A stretch of DNA of 16,514 nucleotides from Russula earlei. Its lineage: Eukaryota; Basidiomycota; Agaricomycetes; Russulales; Russulaceae. Both the position numbers and the translations under genes were made by a program. The notes below the pieces were generated by a model that ran no database searches, was not told the origin of the DNA, and was given only the letters and a program-made list of their open reading frames with translations. Shown in pieces: positions 8,627 through 16,216 of this stretch; the stretch's first letter is position 1, and the number at the start of each line of letters is the position of its first letter. The DNA lies in the NCBI GenBank assembly GCA_025769875.1, contig JAGFNK010001009.1:1-16514 (forward strand), read 5' to 3'.

Positions 8627-9463
8627 ACCTGGGCCTCCACTGCGTTCCCTGTTAACACATTAACCAACTTACACAACGTACCAGGAATTGAACCACCCCA
8701 CGAAGACTTCCCTCATCTTGTTGTCAAAGAGTTCCTTGAAGTCTTACCATTTGGACAACTCCTAAGCCATGACAAGCACGCATTATATCTTGAAACCCTT
8801 AGTCGACTCCTGCCACCAGCATGACAACAACTATTATATTGGCAACTTGCTCAAGCAAAAAACATCCAAGGACAACCAGTTGATTACCAATCCCTATGCT
8901 CCAGTGAATTGAACCTTTGGACCAGGATCATCCAACCATGTCACCATCTCATCGTTAATTCTTTTAGGACAGGGTATCGCCTGTTTTACCTAGCTTGGAC
9001 ATATATCAGTTACTATTGCCTCACTGTCCAGTTCTACCACCTACGCCTCAACAGGATACAAAGGAAAAACCAATCTTATGTCCAACTTGCTATTGTACCA
9101 GGAATACACAACACCTTTGATTGGGAAACTAACTCTTGGTTATATGATGCAGATTACAACCAACCTTGGGCAATTACCAGCCCAGATGCCTCATATACTG
9201 GTCCTCCTGCATATTATTCAGTCCCAGCAATCTTAGAAGTCTCAAGCCTTGCCCCTTGACCCCTCACACTGATTCAAACCACCATCCCAACCAGCCAGGA
9301 ATGTTGGTCTGCCAGCACAGAAGACACTGAGTCAAATCCATGGACAACAAGGTGTAACTGCAAAACAGAGTATTGTATGTGCAACTATCGACCAGATACA
9401 CCTCCTACTCCTGACGGAATCACTTTGTGGACACCAGGTGATTACCACCTCCCATTTCAGTAA
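8627..9463 (+). pseudogene. Unrecognised protein-coding remnant with two TGA and one TAA in frame
   Basis: One phase stays readable from 8627 after TGA 8624-8626: TWASTAFPVNTLTN, EDFPHLVVKEFLEVLPFGQL and YLETLSRLLPPA, then TGA (8822-8824). It resumes as QQLLYWQLAQAKNIQG, NRIQRKNQSYVQLAIVPG and TGPPAYYSVPAILEVSSLAP, then TGA (9257-9259), and again to TAA (9461-9463). The last part has a Cys cluster, CNCKTEYCMC (CxCx4CxC, 9353-9382), followed by YRPDTPPTPDG. Both TGA codons would be CGA (Arg) before one C-to-T change. No family recognised. It follows the frame ending at 8476 on the same strand and shares its CpG-poor composition, so both probably belong to one old element. Confidence 0.5.
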
Positions 9464-9930
9464 TTCTGGCTCCTCTACACAGAAGATGCGCATCGTCTCA
9501 ACAAGCTCCCTCTAGAGAAACAGTTCCCAATGCAAGAGGTTTCCTTGTTGAAAGGCCATTGCCTCCTACTCCCCCTGATGCCTACGTACCCTTGTTTACC
9601 AATCATATTCCTACACCTGTTATACCTCCCCAACCTTTTGCATCACCTTTTGTTGAATCACCTGACAGTATTGACATTAGAAATACTGAACTACATTCCT
9701 ATCTACCAGAGCAGTCTTCCTTAGCCCTAAACCTACCTACACGCTCAAAGAGGGAACTACTTGAATTCAAGAGCTATTGTACACAGGCTTGGCATTTAAG
9801 AACAACACACTTTGTGGTGTATCAGCATCCCACCAGAGAGATAAATGACTTTGCTATCTCACCAGTGGAATTCGAAGGATACTTGTCGAAGACCTGGGTA
9901 GTTTTAACCCAAAGTAGCATCACCAAATAA
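9451..9930 (+). pseudogene. Continuation of the remnant in a shifted frame
   Basis: From about 9451 the readable phase moves by one base: PISVILAPLHRRC, SRETVPNARGFLVERPLPP, a Pro-rich segment (TPVIPPQPFASPFVESPDS), then a mixed segment with TRSKRELLEFKSYCTQAWHL and TREINDFAISPVEFEGYLSK, ending TAA at 9930. The Pro-rich to globular transition resembles the style of the 5069-5449 frame, but no homology was established. A frameshift between 9440 and 9460 separates it from the previous segment. Confidence 0.45.
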
Positions 9931-10156
9931 TACTCCTGAATCCACTTAAAGAAACACTAAGGAAGACCCAACTCCATTTGACTGAAACCAGCCTACACCA
10001 TTGCATATCCTTGGAACAAAGGTCATTGGACTATAACTGTCATCTAAACTTATGAGCACTAGAAGGGACATTACTGATGACGAAGAAAATCTAATTCCAC
10101 TTTTATTTGAAAACCTCAGCTACGACACCCAAGTGTTAAGGCTCCAAAGTGCCTTA
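9931..10156 (+). pseudogene. Short coding remnant cut by element II
   Basis: After about 120 unassigned bases, a frame from 10052 reads MSTRRDITDDEENLIPLLFE, then LSYDTQVLRLQSA, and runs into the left end of element II at codon TTA (10154-10156). The acidic start looks protein-like, but it is too short to identify. The host continuation is not found to the right of element II. Confidence 0.4.
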
Positions 10157-10568
10157 TTGCCGTTTTCAGTGCACTTGGTGGAGCTTGAATTCCACCCAAA
10201 TTGGCACAGAAACCCCCTCAAACATGTGGGATAAATATCTCCCTCAAAACAGCTTCAATTCATATGAAATTTATTGTCCCTGAATCGCCTGAATGAGGGC
10301 TAGGCAGCCCCATTGTTTTCATGAGATTTGAGTGAGAATTGGTGGAGCTGGACTCAAGCCACCTCCACATGTGTATTAGATGAATTACAACTCAAAATCA
10401 TGGTCTATATCTATTATTTTTCCCTCATGTTGTACCCATGGGCTGTCTTGAGGCAGCCCCATAGTGTTTTTGACTCAAGTGTTGTGGTATGCAACATTGT
10501 TCTCAGTGTGATCGGAGTGATGGCCAGCCACTCATTGCCCCTCTCACCTCTCCATTCTGACCATCCTT
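10157..10568 (+). repeat. Left terminal inverted arm of element II
   Basis: Close match to 5450-5857 in the same orientation and to the inverse of 12741-13151. The match with its own right arm extends a little further, to GACCATCCTT. Confidence 0.87.
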
Positions 10569-10727
10569 TGCCCTCATTCCCACCACACCCGCTGTCTCAG
10601 CCACATCAGTCACACCACTCCCTTCCAACTCGCATTTGGCCCTCCACACCCACAGTCGCAGCCGTGCCAGTCACACTGCCTGCGTCGACCTGCCATCTGT
10701 CTTCACCACGAGCCGCACTCCTTCAGC

Positions 10728-12498
10728 ATGCCGACTCAGTTAGAATACCTCAAGCTCAAGTGGGATCTGGAGGACCTTATCGCCTCCTCATCAAGACTCT
10801 GCATGTGTGACCGGGAAGACGTAGACAAATACTACTGGAGTTTCAGGGCAATCTGCGGTCCCCTCGTCCATGCGTGCTGCCTGTGCTACGAAGATTGCGA
10901 CAAGTCATTCTGGATCAGACTCCACCCGGATGACCACCGGATGGTCTTCCAATGTCTCAGCCCCTGGCGCCCAAACAAACAGCAGAGGCACTTTGTTGAT
11001 TTCTGAGAAGTATTCGACACACTAGTCAAGATATTCTCTCAGTGTCCCTGTGACATTCAGCAGGAATGCCAACTCTGCTCTGCAGACAAAGATGAAGACG
11101 ACTACACATACCCTGCGCCCATGCCTGCTCCAGCCTCCGTCCCTACATCGTGCACCATCGCCTCTGCCTCGCCTGCCTTGCCCATTGTCCCTGCGGTTCC
11201 CACCTCATCCACCGTTCCCATCACCTCGTTCACCGCCGCCATCCTCGACTCGCCAGCCATCATCACCTCGGCTCCACCTGCCCTCACCATCCCAGCATCG
11301 CCCGCATTCGCCATCGTCGCCACCTCGTCTGTCCCTGCCGCTGTAGCCTCAGCTGTGACATCACCTATCGCCACTGTCCCTGTCTTTGCCCAACCAGCTC
11401 CCGCGCCCTCAGTGTCACCTGCTATGGCCACTGTCTCAGCTCCATGCACAACCACCATCTCAACCTCGCCCACCAACGTTTTAGCGCTGCCCGCCACTTC
11501 AGCCCTCACAGCCTCGTCTGCCACCCCCGCCTTCGTCTCATCTGCTCCCATGCCCTCAGTCATCTTGTCGCCCTCAGTCTCGTCCGTTGCCTCGTCCATT
11601 GCCACAGTAGCCTCAGTCGTGCCAGCCGCCAACTTTGCATCAGTCTCCATCTTAGCCTCGCCGATACTTGTCAGTTCAGCCCAGTCTGTCATAGTACCAG
11701 CATCGCCAGCTGCCGCCGTCTCCACATCAGACATGTTTCCCTCTCCCTCATCCCATTGCACAGACCTTGTCCAGAGGAGCACACCGCTGTCTGCCAGAGT
11801 CGCAGTCATGCTCCTCATCTTCTCCCTCTCCCTCCTGGGTCCGCCTCTCTTACCTGCCCTCAGCCTCAGCCTTCTCAGTCTCAGCCGCCGCCACCGCGCC
11901 CCTAGTTTTGCCAGCCGTCTCCGTCGCCCCAGCTTCAGATCAGTCAACCGCCGCCACTGCGCTCTTAGCCTTGCCAGCTGCCTTAGTCTCATCAGCCGCT
12001 GCCGTAGCCTCAGCCTCAGCCACTGACATCTTAGCACCACACACCGCCACCTCCACCACTGTCTCACAAGCCACCGCCGCCATGCCCTTGTCAGCCACAG
12101 CTGCCATCGCCCCTGCATCGCCCTCAGTCGTCGCCTCCGCCCCGTCCGCCTCCACCGTTGCACCAGCTCAGTCCGCCGCCACCTTCTCAGTCTCAGCCTC
12201 AGTCTTCTCAGTCTCAGCTGCCGCTTTAGTAGTTTTGTGCGACACCAGCACCGCCACACCGTCACAACCCCTCGCCACCAGCACCACCCCAGAAGACCAA
12301 GAAGGCCTCGGCCACGAACTTAGCCACAACATGCCACAACAGGAGCAGAAGCCGCCGCAGGAGAAGCAGTTGCTGACGCCAACAGCACACCACACACCGC
12401 CTCCCACATCGCCTCCCCCATCCGTTCGCGTGCTCTCGCCCACGTCTGCTGCCGACACCTGCAGTGGAGACGACCCCGCCACCGCTGCTGCAAGATGA
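10728..12498 (+). pseudogene. Gag-like domain fused to an Ala/Ser/Pro-rich tract (cargo of element II)
   Basis: From ATG 10728 the first 92 codons read MPTQLEYLKLKWDLEDLIAS, then C..DREDVDKYYWSFRAICGP, FWIRLHPDDHRMVFQCL and a basic PWRPNKQQRHFVDF. Spacing of the Trp, DVxxYY, PL, FWxxxHPDD and VF elements resembles the Gag capsid-like region of fungal LTR retroelements. TGA at 11004-11006 interrupts, but the same phase continues (EVFDTLVKIFSQ, acidic DKDEDDY) into a tract rich in A, S, P, V and T. A 127-bp segment (11726-11852) shifts the phase; the tract continues in the frame reaching TGA at 12498, ending TCSGDDPATAAAR. Without that segment the two phases would join as in element I. Captured retroelement gene is the best reading; an intrinsic transposon protein is an alternative. 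Confidence 0.5.
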
Positions 12499-12740
12499 CA
12501 GATCCCACCCCCCGCGCAAGCCGCCCCACGCATCCTCTTTCTCGAGTCCTCGCCACCTATGTCTCTATCTACGAACTCATGCTCACCGCCTACACCTTCG
12601 CTCCTCGTCCACGCCTGCTGCCACCACCTGCAATGGAGACGACTCCTGTATATAAAAACACCCTAGCTACTCTGTAGTAAAAAGAGTTCAGAATAGGACC
12701 CCTCTTTGCAACCCACTCCTCTCTGTCTGTGAAAAACAAG
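12499..12740 (+). other. Distal interior of element II with TATA box at 12649-12657
   Basis: Matches 7061-7206 and 7423-7520 of element I, with the 216 bp between them (7207-7422) missing at a clean junction, GACGAC|TCCTGTATAT (12643/12644). TATATAAAA at 12649 points toward the right arm. No gene seen. Confidence 0.55.
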
Positions 12741-13151
12741 AAGGATGGTCAGAATCGAGAGGTGAGAGGGGTGATGAGTGGCTGGCCGCAACTCCAATTG
12801 CACTGGAAACAACGTTGCACACCACAACACTTGAGTCAAAAACACTATGGGGCTGCCTCAAGACAGCCCATGGGTACAACATGAGGGAAAAATAATAGAT
12901 ATAGACCATGATTTTGAGTTGTAATTCATCTAATACACATGTGGAGGTGGCTTGAGTCCAGCTCCACCAATTCTCACTCAAATCTCATGAAAACAATGGG
13001 GCTGCCTAGCCCTCATTCAGGCGATTCAGGGACAATAAATTTTCATATGAATTGAAGCTGTTTTGAGGGAGATATTCATCCCGCATGTTTGAGGAGGTTT
13101 CTGCGCTGATTTGGGTGGAATTCAAGCTCTGCCAAGTGCGCTGAAAACGGC
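12741..13151 (-). repeat. Right terminal inverted arm of element II
   Basis: Inverse of 10157-10568. It ends CGCTGAAAACGGC and lacks the final AA and the flanking TA seen at element I. Confidence 0.86.
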
Positions 13152-13510
13152 TTGCCATTTTCAGCGCACTTGGCGGAGTTTTGAATTCCACCCAAATCGG
13201 CGCAGAAAACCCTCTCAAATGTGTGGGGCGAATATCTCCCTCAAAACAGCTTCAATTCACATGAAACTTATTGTCCCTGAATCGCCTGAATGAGGGCTAG
13301 GCAGCCCCATTGTTTTCATGAGATTTGAGTGAGAATTGGTGGAGCTGGACTCAAGCCACCTCCACCTGTGTATTAGATGAATTACAACTCAAAATCATGG
13401 TCTATATCTATTATTTCTCCCTCATGTTGTACCCATGGGCTGTCTTGAGGCAGCCCCATAGTGTTTTTGACTCAAGCGTTGTGGTGTGCAACATCGTTTC
13501 CCTCATATCG
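13152..13510 (+). repeat. Arm III: third left arm, single, truncated by an LTR
   Basis: Starts TTGCCATTTTCAGCGCACTT directly after the right end of element II and matches the left arms of I and II through GTGTGCAACATCGTTTCC (about 13502). The following CTCATATCG is weakly alignable, then the LTR begins. The rest of element III is not in the window. Together with 12741-13151 it forms a palindrome without a spacer. Confidence 0.82.
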
Positions 13511-14150
13511 TGTTGACAGTAGCACAGTTGTGTGCCGGGAAGGAGCCCCCCCAGGAAGTGCACACCTGAGCCCATGGGGCAGTGAAGTGTGTCCAAGAAT
13601 GCAGAATGACTTCATAAGACTGAAGCTCCAAAGATGTCACGGTAACTAGCCATGTCAGTTCACAAGCAGAAAGCAAGTCGATGATAGAGAGGTGTTCAAG
13701 AAACGGGCTGGTTCCTGTGTATAATGAGTAAGGATCCCTGCAGCGGTCGAAGTGTTTTATGCTAAACAGGTTATGGCCAATAGACCCTTCCTAGTACAAC
13801 TCGGTCCGTTGAGAAGCTAGGGTAAGTTTGTAATGGGATAGACTAGGGCTGGTTCCACTAGCTATATGCGTTCAAGTCCGTCGGGACCTTGAACAACGCA
13901 GAGAGAGTAGAGGAAGGTAGGTCTTAAAGGAGGAGAGCTCTTCTCAGGAGAGTGAAGAGAGACTCTTAGGGAAGGAAGGGAAAGGCGAAGAGTAGATGGT
14001 GGATGGTGTGTTGAGAGTTGATGAAATGGAGAGGTGGTTGTGAGTTTAAGTTTGTGAGAGTGAAGTGGGTTGCAGACGAATATGTTTGGACAAGAGTAGG
14101 TTGGATTCTACAAGAGACCAAGCTTAGGGCTTTGGTCACAAAGTACTGAG

Positions 14151-14160
14151 CTTATATATA
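14151..14160 (-). promoter_or_regulatory. TATA box of the minus-strand LTR
   Basis: TATATATAAG on the minus strand, in context CTGTATATATAAGCTC, 6 bases downstream of an inverted repeat. Position in the middle of the LTR fits a U3/R boundary. Confidence 0.55.
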
Positions 14161-14166
14161 CAGGAG

Positions 14167-14188
14167 AAGCGCAGCAATAGCTGCGCTT
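14167..14188. repeat. Inverted repeat AAGCGCAGC-AATA-GCTGCGCTT
   Basis: Perfect 9-bp arms with a 4-nt loop immediately upstream (minus sense) of the LTR TATA box. Two further GCAGCACAG/CTGTGCAG-type words lie near 14270. Candidate protein-binding palindrome or RNA hairpin. Confidence 0.7.
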
Positions 14189-14207
14189 TGACTGTGCTAC
14201 TAGTATA

Positions 14208-14258
14208 GTAGGAGTCATAATAAGTAGGAGTCATAGGAATGAGGCCACGAATGAGTCA
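14208..14258 (-). promoter_or_regulatory. Upstream repeats and TGACTCA (bZIP-type) site of the LTR
   Basis: GTAGGAGTCATA occurs twice in tandem (about 14208-14237), and the plus strand reads TGAGTCA at 14252-14258, the Gcn4/AP-1 consensus. These lie 50-100 bases upstream of the TATA box in minus sense. Confidence 0.4.
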
Positions 14259-14521
14259 GAACCAAGTAACTGTGCTGCACAGTAGGTGCGCAGCATTGCA
14301 CAGTTGAAACTAAGAAGTGAATATAAATGGAAAGAGAACCAAACAAAGGGAAAGTAACAGCAATCCAGTGTTACCTGGACGTGTGTGGATCACATGATAG
14401 CACAGAAGGGATCACAAGACGTAAGAAATCACGAAGACCAGTAAGTAAAGGGACGTACGCAAGCAAGCAGTCCGTAGCAAAAGGTAAGGAAGTAAACGTA
14501 AAAGGAAAATGGTGTACATCA

Positions 14522-14529
14522 CCCCCCCC
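14522..14529 (-). other. Polypurine tract (G8) next to the LTR
   Basis: Eight G on the minus strand between the end of the last reading frame and TGATGTACACC. This is the expected location of a plus-strand primer for LTR retroelements. Confidence 0.5.
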
Positions 14530-14568
14530 ATCAAGGCCCTTAGAAGTGAGAATGACGATAAGGCCAAC

Positions 14569-15711
14569 CTACTTTTCTCCAAGGTTGGTCCGACTTCGAA
14601 GATCGTACCCTTTTTGTTGCACGATCTGGTCTGTGGGGACAGACTGGTCGTATGTGCCCCAGTTCACCGCAATGAAAGCAGGTTTTTCTGGGGTGACGGG
14701 CGGAGATGAAGGTAGATCTAGGAGGTCTGACTCGTCGGAGGTGAAGGATGAGTCAGTAGGTCGGAAGGAGTCGGCGGAGGAAGACGAATCGAGTCGCATA
14801 AGTTCCTGTAAGCGACTATCACCTTCTTCTTCCTCGGAGCGGTCTTGCCATCAGAGGTTAAGGGTAACCCTATTGAGAGAATTGGCGGCGGCAAGGGTTT
14901 GTTTGACCTCCTTGAGGTGGCCTTGGTGCTCGAGGATTTGTGCGAAGAGGAGGCGTATTGTTTGTCTCCTCTTGAGTATTTCCGACATTCTGAACCTGTA
15001 AGACTTGACCCCTGCTGTAAGGGAGGGGTCGTTGTCGTCCTCGACAGGCCCTCGGTGACGAAGTCTGTGTAAAGGCTGGTTAGCGAGGAGCATGTCCCAC
15101 TGCTCCTCGTTTGGTACAGGAATGGGCCAGGCAGCGGGGATGGGTGTGAATACACGGGAGAAGATGGGGGCTCCCTTGCCAAGGGTAGCATGGATGAGGG
15201 GTTCTGGTCGGGCCTCCAGCTCGATGAGGAACCAATTGGCCCTGTACATCGTTCCCTCCGGGGTACTCAGGGACTGCAAAGTCAATGAGGGGGTGGTCAG
15301 AGGAGGGATCCAGTCAGGGCTGGGTTGTGGAAGGCGAGGGGCATCAAAGAATTTGGCGGCCTCGAATTGTTCGCAAGGGAGAATGGGGATGGAGTGCGTC
15401 CTGAGAAAAGGTCAAGTCCAGGGCATTGGACTCGGATCCCAGAAGGGTTGAGGTGAGGGAGATGGAAGGTGAAAGAGGGGATAGACAGACTCGGGCGACG
15501 GCGTCGTTGTCGTCCTCATCGCACTCGTAGGCAGGAGGGTTGTTGAAGGGTAGAGTCCTTCTTGCCAGTTGGGGAATGGGGGAGGCGATGGCGTCGACGT
15601 TGGCATAGGAAAGAGTGGGGGAAGGGTAGGCGAGAACGGGGGAGGCACAAGTGGGGACTGGGGACGAGGGACAGTAGGCAGGGGATGATTAAGATTCTCT
15701 TGACTCTCGAA
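14569..15711 (-). pseudogene. Last reading frame of the minus-strand retroelement, two in-frame TGA codons
   Basis: A single minus-strand phase reads from about 15711 (QFESQENLNHPLPT) to TAG at 14569. Order: a Pro-rich segment (15650-15415), TGA at 15412-15414, PFLRTHSIPILPCEQFEAAK, DWIPPL, a globular part with TMYRANWFLIELEARPEPLI, NEEQWDMLLANQPLHRLRHR and acidic VEDDNDP, then a likely coiled-coil stretch (MSEILKRRQ through LKEVKQTLAAANSL). TGA at 14851-14853 interrupts, followed by WQDRSEEEGDSRLQELMRL, a Ser/Asp-rich part and a C-terminus YDLRSRTNLGEK. It ends about 40 bases before the polypurine tract. It is not reverse transcriptase, RNase H or integrase as far as I can see; family unknown, perhaps Gag-like or an extra 3' ORF. 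Confidence 0.5.
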
Positions 15712-15770
15712 CTGTCTTCTGTTTCTGCTGACTCATCTGTGATTACTCATGTGCCCACTTATCAATCTGG

Positions 15771-15848
15771 CTTAGTGATGGCTTACTGATTGACTTACTG
15801 ATCGCTTACTGATTGCTTACTGATTGCTTACTGATTGCTTACTGATTG
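15771..15848 (+). repeat. Tandem 11-bp repeat CTTACTGATTG, seven units
   Basis: Units start at 15771 (CTTAGTGATGG), 15782 (12 bp), 15794, 15805, 15816, 15827 and 15838; the last four are identical. It lies about 10 bp upstream of the 22-bp palindrome. Confidence 0.9.
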
Positions 15849-15857
15849 CTAGGAAAG

Positions 15858-15879
15858 AATGACTCACGCGTGAGTCATT
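15858..15879. promoter_or_regulatory. 22-bp perfect palindrome with two TGACTCA sites
   Basis: AATGACTCACG and its exact complement CGTGAGTCATT. It holds two inverted Gcn4/AP-1-type bZIP sites (TGACTCA at 15860-15866, TGAGTCA at 15871-15877) flanking CGCG, and ACGCGT in the centre equals the yeast MCB core. It lies 104 bp upstream of a TATA box. Confidence 0.7.
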
Positions 15880-15982
15880 TCTAACATTCTGAATTGCGCT
15901 TTCTGTATTTGGATACTACTGGTTCTCAGCTATGTGCACCCCGAGTTTCATACGAATCGGATCAGTAGTTATCGAGATATCG

Positions 15983-15990
15983 TATAAATA
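15983..15990 (+). promoter_or_regulatory. TATA box (TATAAATA) of the LTR-like insertion
   Basis: TATAAATA within ATCGTATAAATAGTCTG, followed by a likely transcribed part including the stem AAGTCGAGC..GCTCGACTT (about 16006-16028). Confidence 0.6.
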
Positions 15991-16216
15991 GTCTGTAGTA
16001 CCAAGAAGTCGAGCCTTACGCTCGACTTACACCTTTTGCCAAGATAACTATCTTGTCACACGATCTAAAAACAAAACTATAGTGCAGACTCTAACTGAAA
16101 GAGGCCCCTCTCTTTTCTACATTCAATCTTCCTGAGATAATATCAAAGGGTTCGAAGTCTAGTGCTTGAACTATATCAAGCAACTCTTTCACTAGAAGAG
16201 TCGGTACTAAGATCTG

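Larger units (their letters stand above)
10157..13151 (+). mobile_element. Element II: long-TIR element carrying a gag-like module, 2995 bp
   Basis: Same family as element I: left end TTGCCGTTTTCAGTGCACTT after TA (10155-10156), right end ACTGAAAACGGC-type sequence closing at 13151, lacking the last AA. Arms 10157-10568 and 12741-13151 are inverted copies. The interior carries a gag-like domain and a long Ala/Ser/Pro-rich tract in the plus direction, then the same TATA box and leader as element I. No TA follows on the right because another arm of the family abuts directly. Element II retains three segments missing in element I and lacks one that element I keeps, so neither is the parent of the other. 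Confidence 0.8.
13511..14521 (-). mobile_element. Probable 3' LTR of a minus-strand LTR retroelement, about 1011 bp
   Basis: On the minus strand it starts TGATGTACACC at 14521, right after a run of eight G that serves as a polypurine tract, and ends CTGTCAACA at 13511, giving TG..CA ends. It has a TATA box at 14151-14160 and, just upstream, an inverted repeat (14167-14188) and a TGACTCA site. It lies against arm III, so it probably inserted into that arm. The second LTR and the 5-bp duplication would lie beyond the right edge, so the boundary at 13511 is inferred from the TG..CA rule. Confidence 0.55.

Noticed and set aside
11004..11006. Programmed TGA readthrough or recoding
   Set aside because: Similar TGA interruptions occur in several unrelated decayed elements of the window, so CpG decay is simpler. 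No stem-loop or conserved readthrough context was seen.
11726..11852. The 127-bp extra segment of element II as an intron
   Set aside because: No GT..AG boundaries can be placed even when sliding along the shared bases. It is an indel between copies.
13511..14330. Possible rRNA fragment (segment with GGTCCGTTGAGAAGC)
   Set aside because: Beyond a short resemblance, no conserved rRNA stretches follow. TATA box and TG..CA ends fit an LTR better.
15771..15848. CRISPR-like array
   Set aside because: Direct 11-bp units without spacers; a simple tandem repeat in a eukaryotic LTR.
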